Source: Phycobacter azelaicus (GTDB taxonomy: Bacteria; Pseudomonadota; Alphaproteobacteria; Rhodobacterales; Rhodobacteraceae). From it: DNA of 64,000 nucleotides. Every line of letters starts with the position of its first letter. Positions within the stretch are counted from its first letter, which is position 1. The stretch is taken from positions 2,512,001-2,576,000 of the forward strand of contig NZ_WKFH01000003.1 in assembly GCF_014884385.1 (NCBI RefSeq). The letters run 5' to 3'. A model generated the notes under the pieces. It was not told the origin of the DNA, searched no databases, and worked only from the letters and a program-made list of their open reading frames with translations. Position numbers and translations under genes: made by a program. Positions 32,355 through 41,814 of the stretch are shown here, piece after piece.

Positions 32355-33077
32355 CTATTCTGACAGGTGGGAAACGGAGCCGACTGCTGTGCGGGCGATT
32401 GCCCTGGCAATCAATTGCGGTACATCTTTCATGGCTCCCATGACCGGCATCACGATACCCGCGAAATTGGCAGCGTCCAGAGCCTCGGGGATATCGTCTT
32501 TCACGTGGTCGCCGCTTTGCGCAAAGAACGGGAGGCAAAGAGTGCGGGCCGGTAGCTGTGCCGCGATTTCGTCAATTCCAGGGGCCTGTTCTACATAGGC
32601 TGGCTCGATCCTGGCGCCGGGCAACAAAGGCGCAAGGCGCGTTTGGAACGCCATTGCGGCCTCTGCTGCCTTTGGGCCGCGTGCAGAGCCATGGGCGGCG
32701 AGAAGAAGATTGATGTCATCCGCCTGCCATCCAGCGTCCGACTGGGCCTGCCGCACCACCTTGGCTGCCATTTCCGGCAGACCAGGGTCTAGGCCGAACG
32801 GAGTAGCCATCACGTAGTCGCGTCCTTGCAAACGATCTGGCAACACCTTTGTGGTGAACCACCCCTTTGCCATGAAGAACGGATAGATTACGGCTCCGTC
32901 CACCATTGCCTCTTCAAGAGCGCCGGGGCAGGCCAGCGTCGCCGAGCGCACATTCCAGTCAGGCAGGTGAGCACCGACATCATTGGCGAGGGCACGCAAT
33001 GCATCCTCCGGCGGCTGCGGAGCCGAGGGTTGTCCGTGGGCCACCAAAATGGCCGTATGAGAGGGGGATGGGCTCAT
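32355..33077 (-). CDS. CbiX/SirB-like sirohydrochlorin chelatase family protein
   Basis: A 240-aa protein with two chelatase half-domains: the N-terminal ILVAHGQPSAPQPPEDALRA and the second-half LLLAAHGSARGPKAAEAAMA, plus the C-terminal LPFFAQSGDHVKDDIPEAL. The His of each AHG is the metal ligand. Known members insert cobalt, nickel or iron into sirohydrochlorin. No cobalamin or siroheme genes are next to it here, so the metal is unresolved. Confidence 0.85.
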   Translation of the reverse strand: MSPSPSHTAILVAHGQPSAPQPPEDALRALANDVGAHLPDWNVRSATLACPGALEEAMVDGAVIYPFFMAKGWFTTKVLPDRLQGRDYVMATPFGLDPGLPEMAAKVVRQAQSDAGWQADDINLLLAAHGSARGPKAAEAAMAFQTRLAPLLPGARIEPAYVEQAPGIDEIAAQLPARTLCLPFFAQSGDHVKDDIPEALDAANFAGIVMPVMGAMKDVPQLIARAIARTAVGSVSHLSE

Positions 33078-33175
33078 GTTTACTCTCTATTGTGTCCGCG
33101 GCAATGCTGGTTCAAAGCAGTCTTACAGACTGCATATGGTACTGTTACGCAAGCCGACCAGGGGCAGATGACTGC

Positions 33176-33199
33176 GGCCGGATTTTTTCGGCCTTTTGT
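33176..33199 (+). terminator. Weak hairpin with T-run upstream of tRNA-Gly
   Basis: GGCCG and CGGCC pair around ATTTTTT and are followed by TTTTGT. Nothing else is seen between the chelatase start and the tRNA. No plus-strand gene precedes it, so its role is unclear. Confidence 0.3.
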
Positions 33200-33359
33200 G
33201 ACCAAGGCGATCAGGCAATTGCTGTTAGGATGACGTTTCAAAGCCGCAAAAACTATTGAACTCTTGGAAGGTTTGGCGGGTCGGCGGTTTCGCGGGCTGG
33301 GCAGAAAAGAAGGTGGTTGACCTCTTACCCGGCTTCACCTAAATCACGTCTCACTAAGA

Positions 33360-33433
33360 GCGGGTATGGTGAAATGGTATCATAAGAGCCTTCCAAGCTT
33401 AAGGTGCGGGTTCGATTCCCGCTACCCGCTCCA
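33360..33433 (+). tRNA. tRNA-Gly (anticodon TCC)
   Basis: A 74-nt cloverleaf: acceptor GCGGGTA pairs with TACCCGC, D-arm ATGGTGAAATGGTATCAT, anticodon loop CTTCCAA with TCC at 33392-33394, T-arm GCGGGTTCGATTCCCGC, and an encoded CCA end. It reads glycine GGA/GGG codons. The 228 nt that follow up to the exporter gene contain only a T8 run shortly after the tRNA. Confidence 0.95.
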
Positions 33434-33661
33434 AACCTCCCCCTAATGGTACACTTTACCCCTTTTTTTTGCGGGTTCGTTGATGCAGTAAGCCCATCTG
33501 TCCCCCCGTGGTAAGGGGGCGGTGGCCGCAACTCTGCGGCTAGATGCCCTTGGCCTCAGTGCTTGACCTCATGTGTTTGCAAGGCCATGAACCTCCGGGA
33601 CATTGGAAGACCATCTGGCAGGGCACGGCGCCTTGACAGAACGACGTTGTAAGGATCTGGG

Positions 33662-35461
33662 ATGGCGCGCAGGACGGCAGCACCGAACGCAAGTGAAGAG
33701 CGGCAGGGGTCGCGGAAAATCGGCGTGCTGGCGGCGCTTTGGCCCTTCATGAGACCCTATCGGGCTTTGATGTTCATGGCCACCTGTGCGCTGGTCCTGA
33801 CCGCGGGCGTGTCACTCAGTCTGCCATTGGCGGTCCGCCGCGTGGTGGATAATTTCCGCTTCTCGGATACGGCGCTTTTGAATCAGTACTTCCTTGCAGC
33901 GCTGGGCATGGCAGCCTTGCTGGCAGTGGGCACCGGCCTGCGTTACGCGCTGGTCACACGCCTTGGTGAAAGGGTGGTTGCCGATATCCGCAAGTCGGTT
34001 TTCGACCGGGTGATCGGCATGAGCCCAGAGTTCTACGAACGTATCATGACCGGAGAAGTCCTGAGCCGGATCACCACGGACACCACGCTAATCCAGTCGG
34101 TCCTCGGCTCATCGGTGTCTATCGCGCTGCGCAACCTGCTTTTGTTTGGCGGTGGCATGATCCTGATGCTTCTGACCTCAGCCAAGCTGACCGGACTGGT
34201 ATTGTTGATCGTACCGGCCGTTGTTGTTCCGATTCTGGTGCTGGGGCGGCGTTTGCGCACGATCAGCCGGGAGAATCAGGACTGGATCGCGGCCTCTTCG
34301 GGCAACGCGGGCGAAGCGCTGGGCGCGGTACAGACCGTTCAGGCCTTTACCCATGAGACAGTTAGCCGCCAGAAGTTCGCAGAGATGACCGAGACAGCCT
34401 ATGACGTCTCTCGCAAGCGTATCCGCACACGGGCCTACTTGACTGTCATCGTGATCCTTTTGGTCTTTTCCGGGATCGTTGGGGTTCTGTGGATGGGGGC
34501 TGTCGACGTGCGCAGTGGCAACATGAGTGAGGGTATGCTTGTTCAGTTTGTCATCTATGCCGTGCTGGTGGCAGGTTCTGTCGCGGCTCTGTCCGAGATC
34601 TGGAGCGAATTGCAGCGTGCTGCCGGTGCGACAGAGCGGCTGGTCGAACTGCTGAATGCAACTGACCCGGTGGTCGACCCTGCTGCCCCGCAGGCGCTGG
34701 CGCAGCCGGTGCGGGGAGAGATCCGCTTTGACAATGTGATGTTCCGCTACCCGGCGCGCCCGGACGTTCTGGCCTTGGATGATGTCTCGCTTGAGATCAA
34801 GCCGGGGGAAACCGTTGCCTTCGTTGGTCCTTCCGGTGCAGGCAAGACCACAGTCATTCAGCTGATCCAGCGTTTCTATGATCCAAATGAAGGCACTGTG
34901 CGCCTCGATGGCGTGGCGCTCAACGAGCTTCGGCGCGATGCGTTCCGCCAGCATATTGCCATGGTCCCGCAGGATCCTGTGATTTTTGCCACATCCGCCC
35001 GTGAGAACATCCGCTTTGGCCGTCCCGATGCAACGGATGCTGAGGTCGAGGCCGCCGCAAAGGCGGCTGCGGCCCATGAATTCATTTCGGCGCTGCCGGA
35101 GGGCTATGACAGTTATGTCGGTGAGCGCGGTGTGATGCTGTCCGGTGGGCAGAAGCAGCGGATTGCCATTGCCCGTGCGATCCTGCGGGACGCTCCGGTT
35201 CTTCTGCTGGATGAGGCGACCTCGGCGCTGGACGCGGAAAGCGAGCGTCTTGTGCAGGCGGCTGTGGATGAGCTCAGCCAGGGGCGCACCACTCTGATTG
35301 TGGCGCACCGTCTGGCCACCGTGAAAAAGGCGGACCGTATCGTGGTGATGGACCAAGGGCGCATCGTTGCCACCGGTACTCATGATGCGCTGGTGGCTGA
35401 GGGCGGCCTTTATGCGCGTCTTGCGCGGCTTCAGTTCACTGACGGGCTTGCCGCTGAGTAA
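33662..35461 (+). CDS. MsbA-like ABC exporter (fused permease-ATPase)
   Basis: A 599-aa half-transporter. Residues ~30-310 are the six-helix ABC transmembrane domain. The ATPase has Walker A GPSGAGKTTV (about residue 393), signature LSGGQKQRIAIARA (about 495) and Walker B LLLDEATSALD. AAGGA lies six bases before the ATG. The family includes lipid A and multidrug exporters, and many roseobacter copies are of unknown cargo. It is followed 191 nt later by an acyl-CoA synthetase gene in the same direction. Confidence 0.92.
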   Translation: MARRTAAPNASEERQGSRKIGVLAALWPFMRPYRALMFMATCALVLTAGVSLSLPLAVRRVVDNFRFSDTALLNQYFLAALGMAALLAVGTGLRYALVTRLGERVVADIRKSVFDRVIGMSPEFYERIMTGEVLSRITTDTTLIQSVLGSSVSIALRNLLLFGGGMILMLLTSAKLTGLVLLIVPAVVVPILVLGRRLRTISRENQDWIAASSGNAGEALGAVQTVQAFTHETVSRQKFAEMTETAYDVSRKRIRTRAYLTVIVILLVFSGIVGVLWMGAVDVRSGNMSEGMLVQFVIYAVLVAGSVAALSEIWSELQRAAGATERLVELLNATDPVVDPAAPQALAQPVRGEIRFDNVMFRYPARPDVLALDDVSLEIKPGETVAFVGPSGAGKTTVIQLIQRFYDPNEGTVRLDGVALNELRRDAFRQHIAMVPQDPVIFATSARENIRFGRPDATDAEVEAAAKAAAAHEFISALPEGYDSYVGERGVMLSGGQKQRIAIARAILRDAPVLLLDEATSALDAESERLVQAAVDELSQGRTTLIVAHRLATVKKADRIVVMDQGRIVATGTHDALVAEGGLYARLARLQFTDGLAAE

Positions 35462-35652
35462 ACCTGCGTTCCGGCTGGGCCATATGCGGCCTTGAACGGG
35501 TTTCCCTCTGGTCAGCCAGTGTTTTGTCGCAGCGTAAAAAGGCTGCTTGCCTTGACGTGACCTCTGTGCTGCGCTTGCACAGCGCGGGTTTTGCACCCAT
35601 TTTACCTTCAGGAGACAATACCCCCGAAAAAAGGGGGCAGGGGAGGACATCA

Positions 35653-37560
35653 ATGCCGTTTGCCACGTTGGAAGACACCAAGGCGGTTGAAAATGAAATG
35701 CCGTGGGCAGAGCGGGATCTGCCCACAACCCTTTATGGGCTGCTGTCGCGCACGGCCGGTAAGTTCCCGAACCACAATGCCACTAGCTATCAGATTTTTT
35801 CTGGGCCCAACGACAAGGCTGAGACCCTGACCTGGAGTCAGTTGAAAGATCAGGTGACCCAGGCGGCAAACATGTTCCGTGAGCTCGGCATCGGCGAGAA
35901 AGACGTCGTGGCCTATGTGCTTCCCAACTGTACCGAGACGCTGGTGACCATGCTGGGCGGTGCCGTGGCTGGTATCGTCAATCCGATCAACCCGCTTCTG
36001 GAGCCTGAGCAGATCGCGTCGATCCTGCGTGAAACGAATGCCAAGGTGGTGGTAACCCTGAAGCCTTTCCCGAAGACGGATGTGGCACAGAAAGTGGCCG
36101 AGGCGGCGCGCCATGCGCCCCATGTGACGACCATCCTCGAGGTGGATCTGAACCGCTATCTGACGCCCCCCAAATCCTGGATCGTGCCATTGGTGCGGCC
36201 CAAGCTGGAGAACAAGGCGCAGCTGGCTCATGCCGATTACAAGAGCTTCACGAAGGAGCTGCGCAAGCAGCCCACCACGCTGACCTTTGCCGACAGCACC
36301 GAAGACAGGGTCGCCTGCTACTTCCACACTGGCGGCACCACCGGGATGCCCAAGGTTGCGCAGCATCGCTATTCCGGCATGATCTACAACGGCTGGATCG
36401 GCCACAGCCTGCTATTCACTGAAGAGGACAACATCATGTGTCCTCTGCCGCTATTCCACGTTTTTGCCTGCCATGTCATCGTCATGGCGGCGGTGGCGTC
36501 GGGCGCACATGTGGTCTTCCCCACGCCGCAGGGCTATCGCGGAGACGGTGTGTTCGACAATTTCTGGAAGTTGATCGAGCGCTGGAAGATCTCTTTCATC
36601 ATCACCGTGCCCACGGCGATTTCCGCCAAGATGCAGAGGCCGGTTGATGCGGATATCTCGACCGTGAAGACAGCCTTCTCCGGCTCTGCTCCGCTGCCGG
36701 TGGAGCTGTTCCGTCGCTTTGAAAAGGCGACCGGCGTCAATATCGTCGAAGGCTACGGGTTGACTGAGGCGACCTGCCTTGTGTCCTGTAATCCGGTGGA
36801 CGGGGAGAAAAAGATCGGCTCGATCGGCATTCCCTTCCCTTACACGGATGTGAAGATCATCAAATCCACTGCCGATGGTCTGGCGGAATGCGGCATCGAC
36901 GAGGTGGGTGAGATCTGCGTCTCAAACCCCGGCGTTTATGCGGGCAACACCTACACTGAGGCCGAGAAGAACACCGAGCTCTATTTCCACGACAGCTACC
37001 TGCGCACTGGGGATCTGGGCCGTATTGACGGCGATGGCTATGTCTGGATCACCGGGCGGGCTAAGGACCTGATCATTCGCGGTGGTCACAACATCGACCC
37101 TGCCGAAATCGAAGAGGCCCTGCTAGGCCATGATGCCGTTGCCTTTGCAGGGGCGATCGGCCAGCCGGACCTGCACGCGGGCGAAGTGCCTTGCGCCTTT
37201 GTCGAACTGGTCGACGGGGCGAGCGTAACCGCAGAAGAACTGATGGACTACTGCAAGGTCCACATCCACGAACGTGCCGCGATCCCGAAACACATGACCG
37301 TTCTGGACGAACTACCGAAGACCGCGGTTGGAAAGGTTTTCAAGCCGGACCTGCGCAAGAACGCCATTACGCGCATCTACAATGAGGCGCTTTTGAAAGC
37401 GGGCCTGCCTGCCCGCGTGGAGGCGGTGATCGACGATAAGAAACGTGGGTTGGTGGCTCAGGTTGCGGCCAATGGCTCCAGCGACGTAGAAATCGGTCAG
37501 GTTCTTGGCGGTTTCACCCGTCCCTGGGAGCATCTTCCGGCGGCACAGACAGCAGCCTGA
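35653..37560 (+). CDS. Acyl-CoA synthetase (AMP-forming)
   Basis: A 635-aa member of the ANL (adenylate-forming) superfamily. The P-loop-like motif is YFHTGGTTGMPKVAQH, then EGYGLTEATC, YLRTGDLGRIDGDGYVWITG and the C-terminal lysine motif PKTAVGKVFK. It activates a carboxylic acid to its CoA thioester through an acyl-adenylate. The unusual TGGTTGMPKVA with a following HRYSG differs from classical FadD (SGTTGxPKG), so the preferred acid is uncertain. GGGGAGGA precedes the chosen ATG. Confidence 0.9.
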   Translation: MPFATLEDTKAVENEMPWAERDLPTTLYGLLSRTAGKFPNHNATSYQIFSGPNDKAETLTWSQLKDQVTQAANMFRELGIGEKDVVAYVLPNCTETLVTMLGGAVAGIVNPINPLLEPEQIASILRETNAKVVVTLKPFPKTDVAQKVAEAARHAPHVTTILEVDLNRYLTPPKSWIVPLVRPKLENKAQLAHADYKSFTKELRKQPTTLTFADSTEDRVACYFHTGGTTGMPKVAQHRYSGMIYNGWIGHSLLFTEEDNIMCPLPLFHVFACHVIVMAAVASGAHVVFPTPQGYRGDGVFDNFWKLIERWKISFIITVPTAISAKMQRPVDADISTVKTAFSGSAPLPVELFRRFEKATGVNIVEGYGLTEATCLVSCNPVDGEKKIGSIGIPFPYTDVKIIKSTADGLAECGIDEVGEICVSNPGVYAGNTYTEAEKNTELYFHDSYLRTGDLGRIDGDGYVWITGRAKDLIIRGGHNIDPAEIEEALLGHDAVAFAGAIGQPDLHAGEVPCAFVELVDGASVTAEELMDYCKVHIHERAAIPKHMTVLDELPKTAVGKVFKPDLRKNAITRIYNEALLKAGLPARVEAVIDDKKRGLVAQVAANGSSDVEIGQVLGGFTRPWEHLPAAQTAA

Positions 37561-37581
37561 AAAATGACAGTATGAACATGC

Positions 37582-37616
37582 AAAGCGCCCCAAACGGGCG
37601 CTTTGTGCTATTTTTG
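37582..37616 (+). terminator. Intrinsic terminator after the acyl-CoA synthetase gene
   Basis: AAAGCGCCC, loop CAAAC, GGGCGCTTT (9 bp) followed by GTGCTATTTTT, 21 nt after the stop. It separates the synthetase from the esterase gene. Confidence 0.8.
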
Positions 37617-37681
37617 GCATTCCCTTTCCGCGACCTCGTGTCCTAGGCTTTGCACAAAGAACTACCGGAGGCGTCCTTGTC

Positions 37682-38608
37682 ATGGACTATGAAATGCTGA
37701 TCGATGCGGAAACCTGGGACTTCATCCAAAAGACCGCAGCCTGCTTCCCGGCGGATACGGCCGAGCGGTCCATTGCCGAGCAGCGTGCGATCTATGATGC
37801 CATGGCCGAGAGTTTCCGCGCGCCGCGCCCGGATATCGTCGCCTGCACGGACCGTGAGGCCGCAGGTGTGCCGGTTCGCATCTATCAGGCAGGTCATCCG
37901 ACGCGTAGCGTGATGTTCTGTCACGGCGGTGGGTTCGTGGTTGGGGGCCTTGAAAGCCATGATGATGTCTGTGCTGAGATTTGCGCACAGACCGGCTACC
38001 GGGTCGTTGCGGTCGACTACCGCCTGGCACCCGAGCATTTGCACCCGGCCATGTTCGAAGACGCCTGGGCAGCCTTTGAGTGGATCCTTGCGCAGTTTGA
38101 CGGTGGCGTTGTCCTGGCGGGTGACAGCGCGGGTGCGAACCTTTGTGCGGCCGTGGCGCATCACGCACGCGGGAAAACGGACCGCCTGTTGGGCCAGGTT
38201 CTGATCTATGGCGCCTTTGGCGGTGATGTGGACGCCGGATCCTATGTTGAGCATGCCGACGCACCGATGCTGACCCGAGACGAGATTCTGTTTTATCAAC
38301 GTATCCGCTGCGAAGGGGGAATCTTGCCCAAGGGAGATCCCACTTTCGCACCGCTGCATGACAGCGACTTCTCTGACCTTCCGCCGACCGTTCTGGTCAC
38401 CGCCGATTGCGACCCGGTGCGCGATGACAGCCGCATCTACCGGGATCGGATCCTTGCCGCAGGCGGCAGCGCCCATTGGATAAACGAAGAGGGTCTGGTA
38501 CATGGCTACCTGCGCGCCCGCCATTCGGTTCAGCGTGCGCGCGATAGTTTTGAGAGGATTTCAGTAGCGATCGAGGCGCTTGGCCAAGAGGTCTGGCCCT
38601 ACGATTGA
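37682..38608 (+). CDS. HSL-type alpha/beta hydrolase (esterase)
   Basis: A 308-aa hydrolase of the hormone-sensitive-lipase family. The oxyanion motif HGGGFV (about residue 80), nucleophile GDSAGAN (Ser about 143), and the acid and base in DCDPVRDD and VHGYLR complete the triad. It hydrolyses short- to medium-chain esters. GGAGG lies 11 bases upstream of the ATG. It is set off from the previous gene by a terminator and is convergent with the DUF4453 gene. Confidence 0.92.
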   Translation: MDYEMLIDAETWDFIQKTAACFPADTAERSIAEQRAIYDAMAESFRAPRPDIVACTDREAAGVPVRIYQAGHPTRSVMFCHGGGFVVGGLESHDDVCAEICAQTGYRVVAVDYRLAPEHLHPAMFEDAWAAFEWILAQFDGGVVLAGDSAGANLCAAVAHHARGKTDRLLGQVLIYGAFGGDVDAGSYVEHADAPMLTRDEILFYQRIRCEGGILPKGDPTFAPLHDSDFSDLPPTVLVTADCDPVRDDSRIYRDRILAAGGSAHWINEEGLVHGYLRARHSVQRARDSFERISVAIEALGQEVWPYD

Positions 38609-38612
38609 ACGG

Positions 38613-39179
38613 TCATCCCGCGTACTGCTGGCAAGGCACCTCTCCGATGCGTTCGTAGTTCATCCAGCCAACGCTAATGGTGCGCCAGTCACCCTGGCCT
38701 GGAGAGACCGTAACATAGGTCCAACCGGCGCCCGGCCAATGCCCGTATGATACGGTTTGTCCCGGCAGGATCGAACCTACGACTGGCGTGTCGGCGCCTT
38801 GTCCGGCGTGCAGGATGACCTCTGGCCCCATCCAACCGATGCAGGCGCTTTCGCCATCGTCAGGGATCGGAACATCCCACAGCTGCCTGCGCACAAAGAG
38901 GTCATCGAGTTCAAGGTGCGGCTGCTTAGTGTTCACCCGGCAGGATAGTTCCTTTTCCGCCGCGCGCAGTCGCGCAACGGTCTGGTTGTCCTCGGGGCTG
39001 AGGGTGACGGATTTGCCGATGCAGGGCCCGGTGCCAAAGACGGCCTGTCCCAGTACCGAGCCAAAGCAGTAGCCTGCCTGGTGCATGATTGCGTTCCGTG
39101 TGTACCACAGCTCGTGGCAGTAGTCGCTTGCCGCCGCAGGGCTGGCCAGCAGGGCGAGGGCAGAGAGCAGGCGTTTCAC
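38613..39179 (-). CDS. DUF4453 exported protein with SH3-like tail
   Basis: A 188-aa protein with a signal peptide (LLSALALLASPAAAS) and a YARHG/DUF4453-type N-terminal part (CHELWYTRNAIMHQAGYCFG, three or more cysteines). The C-terminal half resembles a bacterial SH3 (VILHAGQGADTPVVGSILPG, then WTYVTV and GWMNYERIG). The start is GTG at 39179, with AGGAA upstream. The function is unknown; periplasmic or surface location is expected. Confidence 0.8.
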   Translation of the reverse strand: MKRLLSALALLASPAAASDYCHELWYTRNAIMHQAGYCFGSVLGQAVFGTGPCIGKSVTLSPEDNQTVARLRAAEKELSCRVNTKQPHLELDDLFVRRQLWDVPIPDDGESACIGWMGPEVILHAGQGADTPVVGSILPGQTVSYGHWPGAGWTYVTVSPGQGDWRTISVGWMNYERIGEVPCQQYAG

Positions 39180-39242
39180 AGGATGTTCCTTTCGTGATGG
39201 GACCGCGCAGCCCAAACTTCACTGCCTTTGGTTGCAGAAGGG

Positions 39243-40079
39243 TTACGTCAGAAACGGTTTGGCCTTCATGGTCTCCGCAACCGGGGCGCCAAGGCGAGAC
39301 AGGATTGTCGGCGCAAGCTGCAACTGATCGATAACAGTATCCTCGGCTGGCCCCTCAGCATCGCCAAAATAGTAAAGCGCGGTTTCCTGTTGCAGGGGGC
39401 TGCGCCCTCCGTGATGGCCGCGTTCATCCTGACCGTGATCGGCTGTGACGATCACCTCGTACCCCATCTTGCGCCAGCGCGGGATGAAGGGGGCCAGCAT
39501 CTCGTCCATCACCGCGCAGGCATGGTCCATCTCTTGGCAGTCGTGAAAGAACCGGTGCCCCATGCTGTCGAGCGTGCAGGTATGCAGCATGGCGTAGTTG
39601 AGGCCAAAGCGGTGGGCCAGGTTGGTAAGCGTGCCAAAAAGATCGACATCAGAAGGGGTCATCTGGTTGATCAGCCCATAGCCGGTCATGGTGTGAAAAC
39701 GGCCGTGGTTGATCGTCTCGCTGTCCGGCTCATCATATTCGATGTCGCGCACGTAGTCGAAGGGATGGCGGTTGAAGAACTCGGACCAGAAGCTGTGCGC
39801 CACAGCGCCCGTCACACCGCCGCCTGCGCGGACTTGGCTGAAGACGTCCTTGTGCGACAGGCGAAAGACATTTCCGTTGCCGGTGCAGCCATGCTCGGCC
39901 GGGGCAACACCGGTGTGGATCGAGGCATAGCAACTGGCCGAGATCGAGGGCAGTACTGCCCGCTGCTTCCAGACACGGGCATCGCCGCTGTCTACCCAGC
40001 CTTCAAGGTTACCGAACAGACGGCGGAAATTGCGCCAGGGCACGCCGTCCAGAATAATCAGAAGGAGTTTGCGGTCCAT
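39243..40079 (-). CDS. Alkaline phosphatase-superfamily hydrolase (nucleotide pyrophosphatase/phosphodiesterase-like)
   Basis: A 278-aa metal-dependent hydrolase. The N-terminal metal site is LLLIILDGVPW, the Ser/Thr nucleophile region is RAVLPSISASCYASIHTGVA, and later metal ligands lie in HTCTLDSMGHR and VTADHGQDERGHHGG. There is no signal peptide, so it works in the cytoplasm, unlike classic alkaline phosphatase. It is the last gene of the Dpp-type importer operon, 97 nt behind the ATPase, which suggests that it processes the imported phosphate ester or phosphonate. The ATG at 40085 is an alternative start. Confidence 0.85.
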   Translation of the reverse strand: MDRKLLLIILDGVPWRNFRRLFGNLEGWVDSGDARVWKQRAVLPSISASCYASIHTGVAPAEHGCTGNGNVFRLSHKDVFSQVRAGGGVTGAVAHSFWSEFFNRHPFDYVRDIEYDEPDSETINHGRFHTMTGYGLINQMTPSDVDLFGTLTNLAHRFGLNYAMLHTCTLDSMGHRFFHDCQEMDHACAVMDEMLAPFIPRWRKMGYEVIVTADHGQDERGHHGGRSPLQQETALYYFGDAEGPAEDTVIDQLQLAPTILSRLGAPVAETMKAKPFLT

Positions 40080-40176
40080 GTTCATCTATCCTTGCACGTG
40101 AGGATCTATCGGAGAAAGGAAACAGGCCCGCGACGGATGCGGGCCCGTAAGGTGTCTTGAGATCGGCCGGACAGGG

Positions 40177-41814
40177 TCAGTTGCCCGCACTTTCCATCCT
40201 GCGGTTGGCGATGACCTCTTCCAGCCAGCCAAGCCTCATTTCCGGGACCGAGCCAAGCAAGAGATCAGTGTAGTCATCAAAGGGTGGCGACAGCACTTCG
40301 GACTTGCTGCCATAACGCTGCACGCGGCCCTGGTACATAACGGCGATATTGTCCGAGATCGCCCGGACCGTTGCCAGATCGTGGGTGATGAACAGGTAGG
40401 CAACGTTTTCGATCTTCTGGAGGTTGAGCAGCAGTTTCAGAATACCGTCCGCCACCAGCGGGTCGAGCGCCGAGGTCACCTCGTCGCAGATGATCATCTT
40501 GGGCTTTGCCGCCAGCGCGCGCGCGATGCAGACGCGCTGTTTCTGACCGCCCGACAGCTCGGCCGGATAGCGGTCGATGAAGTCTTCGCCCAGTTCGATC
40601 TCGTCCAGAAGCTCGATGATCCGCTTGCGCTTTTCGGCGCCCTTCATGCCAAAGTAGAACTCCAGCGGGCGTCCGATGATGGTGCCGACCGTCTGGCGCG
40701 GGTTCATCGCCACATCGGCCATCTGGTAGATCATCTGCAATTCGCGCAGATCATCGCGGCTGCGGCTGGGCAGATCGGGCGACAACACGCGGCCTGCAAA
40801 TTCGATCTCTCCCTCACGCGGCGGCAGAAGGCCTGTGATGACACGGGCGAGGGTGGATTTGCCGGAACCGGACTCCCCCACAACAGCCAGCGTCTGACCG
40901 GGGTAGAGGTTCGCGTTCACATTGTGCAACACGTCGAACTTGGTGCCCTTGTAGCGCGCGGTGATGTTGCGGACGCTGAGCACCGGCTCGCCCGAGGGTG
41001 CTTTTTCTTCATGTTCGATCGAACGGACCGAGACCAGCGCCTTGGTGTAGTCTTCCTGCGGCGCGTTGATGATCTGGTTTACATCGCCATATTCCACCAT
41101 GTCGCCGTGACGCAGTACCATGATGTCATCGCTGACCTGCGCCACAACGGCCAGATCGTGGGTGATGTAGAGTGCCGCCACGCCAGTGTCGCGGATCGCT
41201 TCCTTGATCGCCTTCAGTACGTCGATCTGCGTGGTCACATCCAGCGCCGTCGTGGGCTCATCAAAGACGACAAGATCGGGTTCGGGGCACAGGGCCAACG
41301 CCGTCATGCAGCGCTGCAGCTGCCCGCCCGAGACCTGGTGCGGGTAGCGCTCTCCAATGTTGTCGGGATCGGGCAGGCCAAGCTTGGCAAAGAGGGCGCG
41401 CGCGCGCGCCTCGGCGTCCTTCTTGGAAAACTTGCCCTGCTCGATCGCGGCCTCGGTGACCTGCTCCATGATCTTCTTGGCCGGATTGAACGAGGCCGCG
41501 GCGGATTGCGACACGTAAGTGACCTCACCGCCACGCAGGGCGCGAATATCCTTGAAAGAGCTTTTCAGGATGTCTCGCCCGTTGATCCAGACTTCACCGC
41601 CGGTGATCTTTACGCCGCCCCGGCCATAGGCCATGGAGGCAAGACCAATGGTGGATTTCCCGGCGCCGGATTCACCGATCAGGCCAAGCACCTTGCCCTT
41701 TTCCAGATCAAAGCTGACGCCGTGCACGATTTCGATGTCATGGGGCTTTTCGCCGGGTGGGTAGACCGTCGCGCCGATCTTGAGATCACGGACTTTTACG
41801 AGGGGATCGCTCAT
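40177..41814 (-). CDS. Dpp/Opp-type ABC importer, fused dual ATPase
   Basis: A 545-aa protein with two complete ATPase domains. The first has Walker A GESGAGKSTIG, signature VSGGQLQRCM and Walker B LVVFDEPTTALD. The second has GESGSGKSTLA, LSGGQKQRVCIARA and MIICDEVTSALD. The DppD and DppF functions are thus on one chain. The usual C-terminal oligopeptide-permease extension is present in the second half (QRYGSKSEVLSPPFDDYT). It overlaps the upstream permease by 4 nt. Confidence 0.93.
   Translation of the reverse strand: MSDPLVKVRDLKIGATVYPPGEKPHDIEIVHGVSFDLEKGKVLGLIGESGAGKSTIGLASMAYGRGGVKITGGEVWINGRDILKSSFKDIRALRGGEVTYVSQSAAASFNPAKKIMEQVTEAAIEQGKFSKKDAEARARALFAKLGLPDPDNIGERYPHQVSGGQLQRCMTALALCPEPDLVVFDEPTTALDVTTQIDVLKAIKEAIRDTGVAALYITHDLAVVAQVSDDIMVLRHGDMVEYGDVNQIINAPQEDYTKALVSVRSIEHEEKAPSGEPVLSVRNITARYKGTKFDVLHNVNANLYPGQTLAVVGESGSGKSTLARVITGLLPPREGEIEFAGRVLSPDLPSRSRDDLRELQMIYQMADVAMNPRQTVGTIIGRPLEFYFGMKGAEKRKRIIELLDEIELGEDFIDRYPAELSGGQKQRVCIARALAAKPKMIICDEVTSALDPLVADGILKLLLNLQKIENVAYLFITHDLATVRAISDNIAVMYQGRVQRYGSKSEVLSPPFDDYTDLLLGSVPEMRLGWLEEVIANRRMESAGN

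Noticed and set aside
34178..35728. 516-codon open frame on the minus strand
   Set aside because: Antisense of the MsbA-like exporter, whose ATPase motifs are intact on the plus strand.
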